The translations under genes were made by a program, and so were the position numbers. From Eubacteriales bacterium (lineage in GTDB: Bacteria; Bacillota; Clostridia; Christensenellales; CAG-138), in the NCBI GenBank assembly GCA_021373115.1, contig JAJFTI010000034.1, forward strand, positions 99,154 through 163,153: a DNA stretch of 64,000 nucleotides, written 5' to 3'. The notes under the pieces are model-generated. The model saw only the letters and a program-made list of their open reading frames with translations, ran no database searches and was not told the origin of the DNA. Below, piece by piece: positions 54,678 through 63,505 of the stretch. Position 1 is the first letter of the stretch; each line of letters opens with the position of its first letter.

Positions 54678-56882
54678 ATGGCTGAAATTTCCGGCGTGGT
54701 AAACTCCATTATCTACCGCAACACCGAAAACGGGTGGACGGTGCTGGAACTTGCACCGGACGAGGGGGAAAAGCTCACCGTTGTCGGCGCGCTTCCGCTC
54801 GCTTCCGTTGGCGAGCGCGTGGAGCTCGAAGGCGAATATGCTTCCCATCCGAAATACGGCTGCCAGTTTAAGGTCGTGAGCTATCATACGCTTGCTCCGG
54901 CAACGCTTTCCGCCATCGAAACCTACCTTGGCAGCGGGCTCATCAAAGGCATCGGTCCGGCAACCGCGCGCGCCATTGTTGCCTCATTCGGCATGGACAC
55001 GCTCCGGATTCTGGACGAAGACCCGCTCCGCCTTTCCGAAATATCCGGCATCGGCGCTAAGCGGCGGGACATGATCCTTGCGAGCTATACGGAAAACCGC
55101 ATGATGCGGGACATTCTGCTTGCGCTTGAGCCCTATGGGATTACGGTGAATCAAGCCTACAAGCTCTATAAAATCTACGGCGAGCTCTGCTTGACGCGCA
55201 TTGAAGAGAATCCCTATCAGATTATTCAGGATGTGGACGGAATTGGTTTTGTCACCGCGGATAAGATCGCGCAGAATGTTTCCGGCTTTTCCTTCGATTC
55301 CGAATCCCGTCTTCGCGCCGGGCTTCTCTACGCGCTTTCCCTTGCCGCAAACGAATACGGGCACACCTATCTGCCGCGCGCTTCGCTGCTGAACTACGCG
55401 AGCAAACTGCTTGGTGCGGAGCCGGAGCGTTTGGGTGATTCACTGGATCTGCTGGTTGAACGCAACGAAGCCGTGCATCAAATGGTTGGTGAAACGGAAG
55501 CCGTTTTTCTGCCGTTTTTCGAGCGTATGGAGTTCAAGATTGCCGAAAAACTGCTCCGGCTCTCGCAAAAGCCGATCGATAACCCGTTTTTTGATTTTGC
55601 GGCGATTCAATCCGCCCAGAAACTCGAATTATCCGCGCAGCAGCGCGGGGCTGTCTTGACGGCGCTGAACGAAGGCGCGCTCGTCATCACCGGCGGTCCC
55701 GGAACGGGCAAAACAACTATTATCCGGTTCATCACCGCGATTGTTGAGGAAATGGGGCTGGACGTTGCGCTCACCGCGCCGACCGGACGCGCCGCGAAAC
55801 GCATGAGCGACGCAACGGGGCACGACGCGCGGACAATTCACCGCCTGCTGGAGTATGTTCCCGGCGAGGGATTCCTGCGCAACGCAGACGACCCGCTGTA
55901 CAGCGACATGGTGATTGTGGACGAAATGTCCATGGTGGACGTTTCCCTCATGAACGCGCTGTTAAAGGCGATTCCCGTTGGAACGCGCCTCATTATGGTT
56001 GGCGACGCGGATCAGCTTCCCTCCGTCGGCGCGGGCGACGTGCTGCGGGACATTATTGCAAGCGAAACCGTTCGTGTCGTCCGGCTGGACGAGATCTTCC
56101 GCCAGGCGCAGTCGAGTATGATTATAACGAACGCACACCGCATCAACAGCGGTTCCGCTCCGATCCTCGACGTTCCGGAGTCGGATTTCGTGTTTGAAGA
56201 TTTTGCCTCGCAGGATCGCATTCTGGATCGCATCATCGACGTCTGCACGCACCCGGACGGCGTGCTGGCAACCAGCGAGCCGCTGCTGGACGTTCAGGTG
56301 CTCGCCCCTATGAAAAAGGGCGTGCTTGGCGTATGGAACATCAATACGAAACTGCAGGCGGCGCTCAATCCGCCGGAACCGGACAAAAAAGAGCACATTA
56401 GCGGCGATTCGCTTTTTCGGGAAGGCGACCGCGTCATGCAGATGAAGAACAACTACAAGGTTGAGTGGAAGCGCCGCCTCCCGAACGGAACGAGCGAAGA
56501 TGGAACCGGCGCGTTTAACGGCGATCTTGGCACGGTTTTTCAAATTCACGAGCAGGATCGCTCCATGAGCATAATCTTCGACGACGACCGTCTTGCGATT
56601 TTCGATTTCACGCAGCTGGACGAAATCGAGCTGGCTTACTGTATCTCGATTCATAAAAGCCAGGGCAGTGAATTTCCGGTCGTCATTCTGCCAATGTTTG
56701 GCAGCGCTTCCCCCATGATGACGCGAAACCTCCTGTATACGGCAGTAACGCGCGCAAAGCGGCAGGTCGTCTGCATCGGTCGGCGGGACGCGCTCATCAG
56801 CATGGTCAACAATAACCGTACGGACCGGCGTTATACCGCGCTCTGCAGCCGTCTGACCGAGCTCAAAGCGCTGGGCGTATGA
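54678..56882 (+). CDS. recD2: RecD2-type ATP-dependent DNA helicase
   Basis: 734 aa, SF1B 5'-3' helicase. N-terminal OB-like and helix-hairpin-helix regions (GLIKGIGPATARAIV, LSEISGIGAKRRDMI), then Walker A GGPGTGKTTIIR (339-350), VIVDEMSMVD, MVGDADQLPSVGAGDVL, and the C-terminal YCISIHKSQGSEFPVVILPM and YTAVTRAKR. RecD2 acts alone in DNA repair in species without RecBCD. Overlaps comFC by 4 nt. Confidence 0.94.
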   Translation: MAEISGVVNSIIYRNTENGWTVLELAPDEGEKLTVVGALPLASVGERVELEGEYASHPKYGCQFKVVSYHTLAPATLSAIETYLGSGLIKGIGPATARAIVASFGMDTLRILDEDPLRLSEISGIGAKRRDMILASYTENRMMRDILLALEPYGITVNQAYKLYKIYGELCLTRIEENPYQIIQDVDGIGFVTADKIAQNVSGFSFDSESRLRAGLLYALSLAANEYGHTYLPRASLLNYASKLLGAEPERLGDSLDLLVERNEAVHQMVGETEAVFLPFFERMEFKIAEKLLRLSQKPIDNPFFDFAAIQSAQKLELSAQQRGAVLTALNEGALVITGGPGTGKTTIIRFITAIVEEMGLDVALTAPTGRAAKRMSDATGHDARTIHRLLEYVPGEGFLRNADDPLYSDMVIVDEMSMVDVSLMNALLKAIPVGTRLIMVGDADQLPSVGAGDVLRDIIASETVRVVRLDEIFRQAQSSMIITNAHRINSGSAPILDVPESDFVFEDFASQDRILDRIIDVCTHPDGVLATSEPLLDVQVLAPMKKGVLGVWNINTKLQAALNPPEPDKKEHISGDSLFREGDRVMQMKNNYKVEWKRRLPNGTSEDGTGAFNGDLGTVFQIHEQDRSMSIIFDDDRLAIFDFTQLDEIELAYCISIHKSQGSEFPVVILPMFGSASPMMTRNLLYTAVTRAKRQVVCIGRRDALISMVNNNRTDRRYTALCSRLTELKALGV

Positions 56883-57550
56883 GCCGTTTCATCCGGCGCG
56901 CCGCCGTTTCCGCCGGCGCCCTGCTGATCGAAGCGCTCTATCCCGGTCGGGTCGCCTGCGCGCTTTGCAATCGCGAAGCGATTCTGAATGAACAAAATCT
57001 TTGCGCCAGCTGCGCCGCTTCCCTGCAGCCCTGCGGAATCGTTCCCTCTTCCCCGCCGCTGGACGGCCTTGTCGCCGCCTATCGATACAAAGGCGGCGTT
57101 ATTGCCGGGATTCACGCGCTGAAATACAATAAGCAAACACGTCTCGCACCGTTTTTCGCGGAGGCAATCGACCTTCCGCCGGAGTGGCGCATCGACGTTG
57201 TGATACCCGTTCCGCTCCATCCGTTCAAGAAGTGGCTCCGCACCTATAATCAAAGCGAACGGATCGCAAGCTCCCTAGCACGCAAGTGGTCTTTGCCGAC
57301 CCGTGATAGCCTGCTGCGCCGCACGCGGTTCACAAGGACTCAGACCGCGCTGGATGAGTTTGAGCGGGCAAAGAACGTTGCCAGAGCATTCTCCGCCTCG
57401 CCTGCCGTAAAAGGGCTCCGTGTGCTTTTGGTGGACGACGTGACCACGACGCAAAGCACGCTCCTGGCCTGCGCAGCCGCGCTAAAGGAGGCTGGCGCGA
57501 GCCATATTTACGCCGCCTGCGCCTGCTTTGCGGCGAAAGAACCGGAATAA
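56879..57550 (+). CDS. comFC: ComFC-like phosphoribosyltransferase
   Basis: 223 aa. N-terminal zinc ribbon CALCNREAILNEQNLCASC, then the PRTase fold: VIPVPLHPFKKWLRTYNQSERIA, and VLLVDDVTTTQSTLLACAAALKEAGA (PRPP loop). Family members are linked to natural transformation (ComF/GntX). Transcribed with recD2; no ComFA helicase is adjacent. Terminator follows. Confidence 0.88.
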   Translation: MSRFIRRAAVSAGALLIEALYPGRVACALCNREAILNEQNLCASCAASLQPCGIVPSSPPLDGLVAAYRYKGGVIAGIHALKYNKQTRLAPFFAEAIDLPPEWRIDVVIPVPLHPFKKWLRTYNQSERIASSLARKWSLPTRDSLLRRTRFTRTQTALDEFERAKNVARAFSASPAVKGLRVLLVDDVTTTQSTLLACAAALKEAGASHIYAACACFAAKEPE

Positions 57551-57553
57551 CGA

Positions 57554-57578
57554 AAGCCGCCTGCGAAGGCGGCTTCTT
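57554..57578 (+). terminator. Terminator after recD2-comFC
   Basis: AAGCCGCC / GGCGGCTT stem with a 6-nt loop, followed by CTTT. Confidence 0.65.
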
Positions 57579-57595
57579 TAAATCTCCTATATAGG

Positions 57596-58744
57596 TTAGC
57601 GTTCCGGTGAATTCCGGTAGAACTCCGCCATTTGAGGAATCGTGCTCCACCGTATGCTGCCGGCCTGCACATATTCGTTGATCAGCCGCAGCCATTCCTC
57701 CAAAAGATCCATATCGAGCGCCTTGCCAAACGACCACACCGCATAAAAGGTATTCACACCTTTGCTGTCCGATGCGGCAATTACGCGCGGCAGAACCTCG
57801 CGCCAGGCATCGATATCCGCCTGCGTGAGTTCCGACTCGTGAACGCGTTCGCCGTTGAGTTCCTCGCTCGCGCCGTTCAGGCTCAAGCCGCTGGGAATCA
57901 GCAGCACCGTTCCATCCGGATCGGGAACGATCCAGTTCGAACCGTCCGCCATGAGCCAGGGCTGAACGCGATCCTCCAGCGCAAACGGATACGGGGCGTG
58001 TCCGTCCGACGGATTTTGATACGGCTCAAACCCGTCGGGACGAAGGGATGGATTGAGCGACCATAACCCGTATGCAACCATACATGATACGGTATCGATT
58101 CCGCCCTGTTTGCAGGCTTTTACCCAGTTCGCTTTGGAAGCGGTGCCGGAGGCGAAATTCGTTTCGATTCCAAGAGAGGAAAGTTTCTCCCGCATTTCGT
58201 TTAACGTTTTTGCAATGCTGCGGACGCTGGCTCCCGGCTCGCCGCCCGCGTCGGCATGGATACCCACCGCGTGGCCTCGTTCACTCAATTCCAATAAAAC
58301 ATTGTCTTCCCAGTTGATGCACCCATCGATGATTTCCTTGGATTCCAGCGTCATTTTCGCGCCGTAGCGTTCAAACAGCGCAGCATATGCGCGCAGCTGT
58401 TCCGCATGTTTTCGAAAGCTGATTTCTTTTTCCCCATCGTCCCAACCTTCCAGATGCAGAACGACCGTGAACTGAACAATCCCCTTTCCGTCCGGTTCGG
58501 TTTGCAGGATGCTTTCCGCGGTTGGCGCGGCGGTCGCCTTCTCCTCCGGCAGGACGGTCGGTTCCGGCGTCTGCACCGCAGGTTCTTGCGCCGCCTGCAG
58601 CGCGTTTCCAATCGGGTCCGGTACATTGGCCGCTACCGCTGCCGTATCGACCACTCCAGAATCCGTTTTCGGAAGCGAGCAGCTTGCAGACCACAGAAAA
58701 ACGACGAGTAAAGACAGCAAAGTGATCATCTTTGTATGTTTCAT
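57596..58744 (-). CDS. Lipoprotein resembling polysaccharide deacetylases
   Basis: 382 aa. Signal peptide and lipobox (LWSASC) at the N-terminus, an Ala/Pro/Glu-rich linker, then a domain with FTVVLHLEGWDD and GHAVGIHADAGG that looks like the two metal-site strands of a NodB-type deacetylase. The first Asp-Asp of the classical site is not obvious. AGGAGGACAT precedes the ATG. Possible role: cell-wall or capsule sugar modification; this is a fold-level guess. Confidence 0.6.
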   Translation of the reverse strand: MKHTKMITLLSLLVVFLWSASCSLPKTDSGVVDTAAVAANVPDPIGNALQAAQEPAVQTPEPTVLPEEKATAAPTAESILQTEPDGKGIVQFTVVLHLEGWDDGEKEISFRKHAEQLRAYAALFERYGAKMTLESKEIIDGCINWEDNVLLELSERGHAVGIHADAGGEPGASVRSIAKTLNEMREKLSSLGIETNFASGTASKANWVKACKQGGIDTVSCMVAYGLWSLNPSLRPDGFEPYQNPSDGHAPYPFALEDRVQPWLMADGSNWIVPDPDGTVLLIPSGLSLNGASEELNGERVHESELTQADIDAWREVLPRVIAASDSKGVNTFYAVWSFGKALDMDLLEEWLRLINEYVQAGSIRWSTIPQMAEFYRNSPER

Positions 58745-58935
58745 ATGTCCTCCTGTATTCTATTCGTCGGTTGTTTTTTAAGGGGAATTCCAATCCGCAA
58801 TGATAAACAGAATTCTGCGTTCCGTCTATTATTATCATAATACCGAACGCTTGTTTTTTCAATATCGCAGGAATACATTCGTAGTTCCATAACATAGACC
58901 ACCGCTCGGCGGCATCCGGCGGAATCGATCCGAAA

Positions 58936-59884
58936 TCAGATATACCGTTTCCGCCCTGCCAGCCTCCCCGAGAAAAAGATCGTTAGGATGAGAAGCGCAA
59001 TGCAGCCAAACGCCGCATTCCAGTTGTCCGTAAGGTCGAAAAGCCAGCCCCCCATCAGCGGACCAACCGCGCCCAGTCCATATCCAAAGGATTGCACCAT
59101 TCCGGAAAGGCTCGTTGCGCGCGCGGCGGTTCGTGTTCGCAAACTGATGAAAAGCATGCAAAGGTTAAAACAGGAACCAGTCGCGAACCCATAAAACACC
59201 ACCGCAATCGTCAGCAGCGCTTTCGAATTGGATAAAAAAGCGCCGCCAAAGATGAAAAATAGAGCGCCGCTGCCAAAGCGATCATTCCGCGCTGATCCTT
59301 TCTTTTCGCCGCCAGTGTCGGGATCAGGAATGCGGCTGGAATGGTGGAAAGCTGAAACACAAACGCAATGTACCCGGCAAAGTCGGGTGATATCCCCTTG
59401 GACTGCGAAATGCCGGGCAGCCAGGCTGTAAAGAAATAAAGCAGATGTGATTGCGCTCCCATGAGTATCGTCAGCCACCAAGCCATTCTCGAACGAAATA
59501 CGGAGCGCTGAGGCTTCTCCGTCGTTGATACGCTCAATTGCGTTTGATCCGTTCGAATCGGCGGCACTGTCTGCTGCCGAATGGAAAGCGCGCAATGCGG
59601 CGACCACGCTAAGATACCAAGCACCGCGAGTACAATCCAAACCGCCAATGCGTTCCGCCAGCCCATCCCGGGCAGGTTGGAAAGCGGGTAGCTCACCGCG
59701 GATGGAATCGCCGCAACCATAACGAGCGGAATTGTGTAAGAAGCCCGAATACTCCACTGTAAAACGGTATGCTTTCCCGCATGCTGGAGATCAGCGGGCC
59801 GACCGCGGTGATGGACGCGCGCAGGTATACGGCAACGCAGACGACGGCAAGCAGCAGCAACATGCTTCCATGCTTCTTTTCCAA
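58936..59884 (-). pseudogene. Decayed MFS (CynX/NimT-like) transporter
   Basis: Three minus-strand frames must be joined. The N-terminus (TTG at 59884 after AAAGGAGG; LLLLAVVCVAVYLRASITAVGPLISSM) ends in GLLT; the next frame continues TIPLVMVAAIPSAVSYPLSNLPGMGWRNALAVW. That junction lacks one base and also about 90-100 residues (helices 2-4). Near 59240 a second shift in a run of six T moves from AALYFSSLAALFYP to SNSKALLTIAVVFYGF, and the reading ends LAGRKRYI. About 330 codons remain versus about 400. A homopolymer sequencing error could explain only the second shift. Confidence 0.8.
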
Positions 59885-59971
59885 TCGAAGTTCCTCCTTT
59901 CGACTGGCTTTGTTCCGCTCTTGTATGATCCGTATCAACGCAAAGACCGCTCTTACGCCGCCAAACCTGTA

Positions 59972-60706
59972 TTATGGTTCCTGCTGTGTGCCCGTATAGG
60001 TACCTTCGTTCTGATAGTCTCCGCGAAACGTGATATGTCCGTTATTTTCCAATGTCGCGCCGGAAGTATTGTTCAGGCTTCCGCCGTCGCTCGTTATTTC
60101 GATCTCGCCGAGATTGGCCAGCTTTGCGAAATTTAGCAGCCCTGTGCCGCGCTCCAGCCGTATGATTCCACCCGGATCGACCAGTATCGTGCCATGGTTT
60201 TCAATAGCGCTCATGCCGGGGGCTAACGTCCCGCCGTCGAGGACTTCCAGCATTCCGTTGTTCAGCAGCGTTATCCCGCCAAAGTCAAACGTCCCCGCAA
60301 TTTTCAGCGTTCCGTCGATCACAAGACCTGGCGTATCCTCCGATCCAAAGAATACTGGAATAAACCCATTCTCCATCATTACCTCTGCGCCTTCGTCAAC
60401 CGTCAGTAAAAAGCCTTCCCGCTCAAACGTCTGTTCCTGTGTCGGAGCAATCGTCAGGCTTTCGCTGATATGCGCCTTCGTCACCGATGCATCCTCCAGA
60501 GCGATAACCAACTCATCGTAGTTTTTTATTTCGACTCCCGCGTCCTGGTCAGACGAGCCGCTCTCCGGCGGCTCTTTTACGTCATTCGAAACCTGCGGTG
60601 CTGTGTTTAAATCCACATTTGCGCTTCTATCGGCCGCCGGTGCGGCGCATCCAATCTGCGCCAGAACCAAAATAAGAACAAATAACCCTGCAAAAAAGCG
60701 TTTCAT
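59972..60706 (-). CDS. Lipoprotein with a beta-helix-like repeat region
   Basis: 244 aa. Signal peptide and lipobox (LAQIGC) then an acidic linker. From about residue 60 come repeats of short hydrophobic strands with Asn/Gly turns (LVIDGTLKIAGTFDFGGITLLNNGMLEVLDG, IENHGTILVDPGGIIRLERG, LNNTSGATLENNGHITFRGD), the pattern of right-handed parallel beta-helix proteins. No catalytic motif is seen. GCAGGATG precedes the ATG. Confidence 0.65.
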   Translation of the reverse strand: MKRFFAGLFVLILVLAQIGCAAPAADRSANVDLNTAPQVSNDVKEPPESGSSDQDAGVEIKNYDELVIALEDASVTKAHISESLTIAPTQEQTFEREGFLLTVDEGAEVMMENGFIPVFFGSEDTPGLVIDGTLKIAGTFDFGGITLLNNGMLEVLDGGTLAPGMSAIENHGTILVDPGGIIRLERGTGLLNFAKLANLGEIEITSDGGSLNNTSGATLENNGHITFRGDYQNEGTYTGTQQEP

Positions 60707-60757
60707 ATCACATCCTGCTTTCCGGAGTATTCTTTCCCGAATGCCACTTATGTTTCA

Positions 60758-61249
60758 CTATAAACCAATATAATGCGGGATGATGTCCTCGTACTGTCCC
60801 CCATCCATTCGGAACCCGCCGGGGATTACGCCGAGCTGCTGAAATCCGAGTTTTTCGTACAGATGCAGCGCGGAGACGTTTGTTTTTACAACCGCATTGA
60901 ACTGAAGAATTCGAAATCCCAGCGATTTTGCCGTTGCCATGCAGTGGCGAACGAGCGCTTCTCCCACCCCGTGGCCTCGAACATCCCGATGCACGGCATA
61001 ACTCGCGTTGCAGATATGTCCGCAACGACCAACATTATTTGGATGAAGCGTATAAACTCCGATCGCCCGTCCGCTTTCGGCATCCATTGCGACGCCGGTG
61101 TAGGACTGACCGGCAAAGTACTGCGCGCCGGTCGATTCCGTCAGGCACTCCATTTGCGGGAACGCATTCCCTTCCAGCACGACCTGGTTCCAAATTTCAA
61201 CGGCTTGTGCGTTTTGTGCTTCGCACCACACTTGAATCACAATTTTCAT
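60758..61249 (-). CDS. GNAT-family N-acetyltransferase
   Basis: 163 aa. Acetyl-CoA loop RDVRGHGVGEALVRHCMATAKSLGFRILQFNAV; the end ALHLYEKLGFQQLGVIPGGFR is typical. Substrate unknown. ATG at 61249 with a poor ribosome site; a longer upstream reading lies across the tRNA-Ser locus and is not used. Confidence 0.85.
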   Translation of the reverse strand: MKIVIQVWCEAQNAQAVEIWNQVVLEGNAFPQMECLTESTGAQYFAGQSYTGVAMDAESGRAIGVYTLHPNNVGRCGHICNASYAVHRDVRGHGVGEALVRHCMATAKSLGFRILQFNAVVKTNVSALHLYEKLGFQQLGVIPGGFRMDGGQYEDIIPHYIGL

Positions 61250-61296
61250 TTTACAGTATCCCCGCTGTTCAACAGTCGCAAACAAATAAAAAAGTA

Positions 61297-61329
61297 ACGC
61301 ACCTTTATCTTGAACGGATAAAAGTGCGT
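61297..61329 (-). terminator. Terminator after tRNA-Ser
   Basis: 13-bp stem with one mismatch (ACGCACTTTTATC / GATAAAGGTGCGT on the minus strand), then TACTTTTTTATTT. Confidence 0.8.
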
Positions 61330-61336
61330 CGTTCCT

Positions 61337-61424
61337 TGGCGGAGGGCCAGGGATTCGAACCCTGGGTCCCTTTCGGGACACGGCATTTCGAGTGCCGCAC
61401 GATCGACCACTCTGACAACCCTCC
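61337..61424 (-). tRNA. tRNA-Ser (anticodon CGA)
   Basis: Acceptor GGAGGGT/GCCCTCC, long variable arm (TGTCCCGAAAGGGAC), anticodon stem CGGCA/TGCCG with loop CTCGAAA giving CGA. T arm CAGGG-TTCGAAT-CCCTG. CCA encoded. Reads UCG. Own promoter and terminator. Confidence 0.94.
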
Positions 61425-61445
61425 AAGAATGTTCGCGCGTGTTTT

Positions 61446-61474
61446 ATTATACTGAAGGCGCGGTTGAATTGCAA
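61446..61474 (-). promoter_or_regulatory. Promoter of tRNA-Ser
   Basis: TTGCAA (61469-61474), 17-nt spacer, perfect TATAAT (61446-61451), about 20 nt upstream of the tRNA. Confidence 0.8.
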
Positions 61475-61541
61475 TGTTTTCCTGAAAAAAACGGGGGGCT
61501 GTGCCGCTCGTTCCTTCTCCGTGTTCTCAAAAAACGACAAA

Positions 61542-61582
61542 AGAAGCGCCTTGCCGACGTTTCACGGCAGAACAGCGCTTCT
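61542..61582 (-). terminator. Terminator after the CapD-like gene
   Basis: AGAAGCGC / GCGCTTCT outer stem with an inner TGCCG/CGGCA pairing, then TTTGTCGTTTTTT on the minus strand. Confidence 0.75.
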
Positions 61583-61597
61583 CTTCTTTTTCATTGC

Positions 61598-63505
61598 TCA
61601 GTTTCGCTCTTGCTGCCTGTTTTTCTTTGCGCAACTATAATTCGGAACCAAATCAATCAGCAGATCCAGCAGTGCCGGATCGTTTTTAAGGGAAGCCTCC
61701 ATCAGCGCGCTCAGCTTAACCGGAAAAGCCTGGTCGTCAATGGGCAGCGGCTGAGTGCGATAGATACGGTTATGCGACGTCTCCAGCAGGCTCTGCTCTT
61801 CTTCGTCCAGCGTAAGTTCCTCATACATCTTCTCACCGGGCCGAAGTCCGATAATCTCGATCGGCATATCCTCGTTCGGCGTATACCCATAATAACGGAT
61901 CAGCTTTTCCGCCAGATCCATAATACGCACCGGCGAGCCCATATTTAGAACGTAGATTGCTCCGCTTTCACCGAGCGCGCCCGCCTGAAGAACCAGCTGC
62001 GCCGCCTCGGGAATCGTCATAAAATACCGCGTTATATCCGGGTGCGTTACCTGAACGGGACCACCTGCGCGAATCTGGCTTTCAAACAGCGGAATCACGC
62101 TGCCATAGGAACCCAGTACATTTCCGAACCGGACGGTCATGCATTTCATCGGGCTCTGTTTCGCATAATCCTGAACGATGAGTTCGGTCACGCGCTTGCT
62201 CGCGCCCATTACATTGGTTGGATTCACCGCTTTGTCGGTCGAAAGCTGCACAAAGCGCTTGACGCCGTGCTCTCCGGCGCTGTGAATGACATTATAGGTG
62301 CCGATCACATTGTTTTTAATCGCCTCTGCCGGGCATTCTTCCATGAGCGGAACGTGTTTATGCGCGGCGCAATGCACAACGAGATCCGGCGTGAATTCGG
62401 CCATGACTTCGTCCATTCTCGTCTTGTCGCGAACGGAACCGATTCGAATGCTGACATCCAGCCAGGGATACCTGCGTTTGAACTCCATGAGCATTTCATA
62501 GGCGTTATTTTCATAGACGTCAAAAATTACGAGCTTGCTTGGGTAAAACATAGCCGTTTGCCGGCAAATCTCCGAACCGATCGACCCGCCGCCGCCGGTG
62601 ATCAGGACGGTTTTATGCTGTATGTATTCGGCAATGCTTTCCTTATCCAGCTTTACTTCCGGCCGAAACAGGATATCGTCAATGCTGATTTCACGGATGT
62701 CGCGCATGGTTGGCTGTGCGTCGAGATCGCTCAGGGGGGAAACCATCCGAACGCGGCACTTTGTCGATTTGCAGAGCGCGACCAGCTCAATCTGTCTTGC
62801 TTCCGTAATACTGGGAATCGCAAGAATAATCTCGCGGATGCCGAGGCGGTTGACCACGCTGGGTATTTCGGATGTTTTCCCGACTACTTTTACACCACGG
62901 ATACGCGTCCCGATTTTCTTTGGGTCATCGTCTACAAACGCCGCAACATAGCTCGATCCTTTTACAATGCCAGCCAGAATCTGCGCCTGTACGTACTTTC
63001 CGAAAAAACCTGCGCCTACGATCAGCATCGGCGCCTTGCCGCTGTTCTGCCGGTTCAGCATGAGCCTGCGAGCGCGCTGAAGCGAACGGAACAAAAAACG
63101 CTCCACAAACAGGAATGGAATCAATAGCATTCCTGCAAGGAACAGCGAAAGTTTATAATCATTGCCAAACAAAACGTTTACTGCAAAAATCAGTCCCGTA
63201 CCAACGCCGACCGCCGCGAGTACATAGATGTTTTCCGTACTCAGCCCCTCGAGCCAGTTCTTACTATAAAGGCGAAACGCCGCAAACGTTACAAGGTAAA
63301 TCGCCGTATACACGATGAGCTGGAAATAAGTAAACGCAATCACCTGATTCACATAAAACGGGAACTGATAATGCGATTCCGCTCCGGAAAACGGCAGCCA
63401 TGTCGCAAAAATAAAAGCCACCGTAATTAATACCATATCCGCGACCACCAATACGATGACGCGTGCGATATGATCCATGTTGATTTTGATGTGTTTCAAA
63501 CTCAT
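61598..63505 (-). CDS. CapD/PglF-like nucleotide-sugar 4,6-dehydratase
   Basis: 635 aa membrane enzyme. Four transmembrane helices at the N-terminus (about residues 12-140), a first Rossmann-like CoA_binding region (APMLIVGAGFFGKYVQAQILAG), then the SDR domain (TVLITGGGGSIGSEICRQTAMFYPSKLVIFD, CAAHKHVPLMEECPAEAIKNNV, FVQLSTDKAVNPTNVMGASKRVTE). The last block has the TDKA / MGASK form of the UDP-GlcNAc 4,6-dehydratases in capsule or glycan synthesis. ATG at 63505 after GAGGT. No other glycan genes are in the window. Confidence 0.93.
   Translation of the reverse strand: MSLKHIKINMDHIARVIVLVVADMVLITVAFIFATWLPFSGAESHYQFPFYVNQVIAFTYFQLIVYTAIYLVTFAAFRLYSKNWLEGLSTENIYVLAAVGVGTGLIFAVNVLFGNDYKLSLFLAGMLLIPFLFVERFLFRSLQRARRLMLNRQNSGKAPMLIVGAGFFGKYVQAQILAGIVKGSSYVAAFVDDDPKKIGTRIRGVKVVGKTSEIPSVVNRLGIREIILAIPSITEARQIELVALCKSTKCRVRMVSPLSDLDAQPTMRDIREISIDDILFRPEVKLDKESIAEYIQHKTVLITGGGGSIGSEICRQTAMFYPSKLVIFDVYENNAYEMLMEFKRRYPWLDVSIRIGSVRDKTRMDEVMAEFTPDLVVHCAAHKHVPLMEECPAEAIKNNVIGTYNVIHSAGEHGVKRFVQLSTDKAVNPTNVMGASKRVTELIVQDYAKQSPMKCMTVRFGNVLGSYGSVIPLFESQIRAGGPVQVTHPDITRYFMTIPEAAQLVLQAGALGESGAIYVLNMGSPVRIMDLAEKLIRYYGYTPNEDMPIEIIGLRPGEKMYEELTLDEEEQSLLETSHNRIYRTQPLPIDDQAFPVKLSALMEASLKNDPALLDLLIDLVPNYSCAKKNRQQERN

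Noticed and set aside
59211..59938. Two independent small membrane proteins in place of the MFS pseudogene
   Set aside because: Joined in order they recreate one MFS protein with a known helix order, so decay explains them better.
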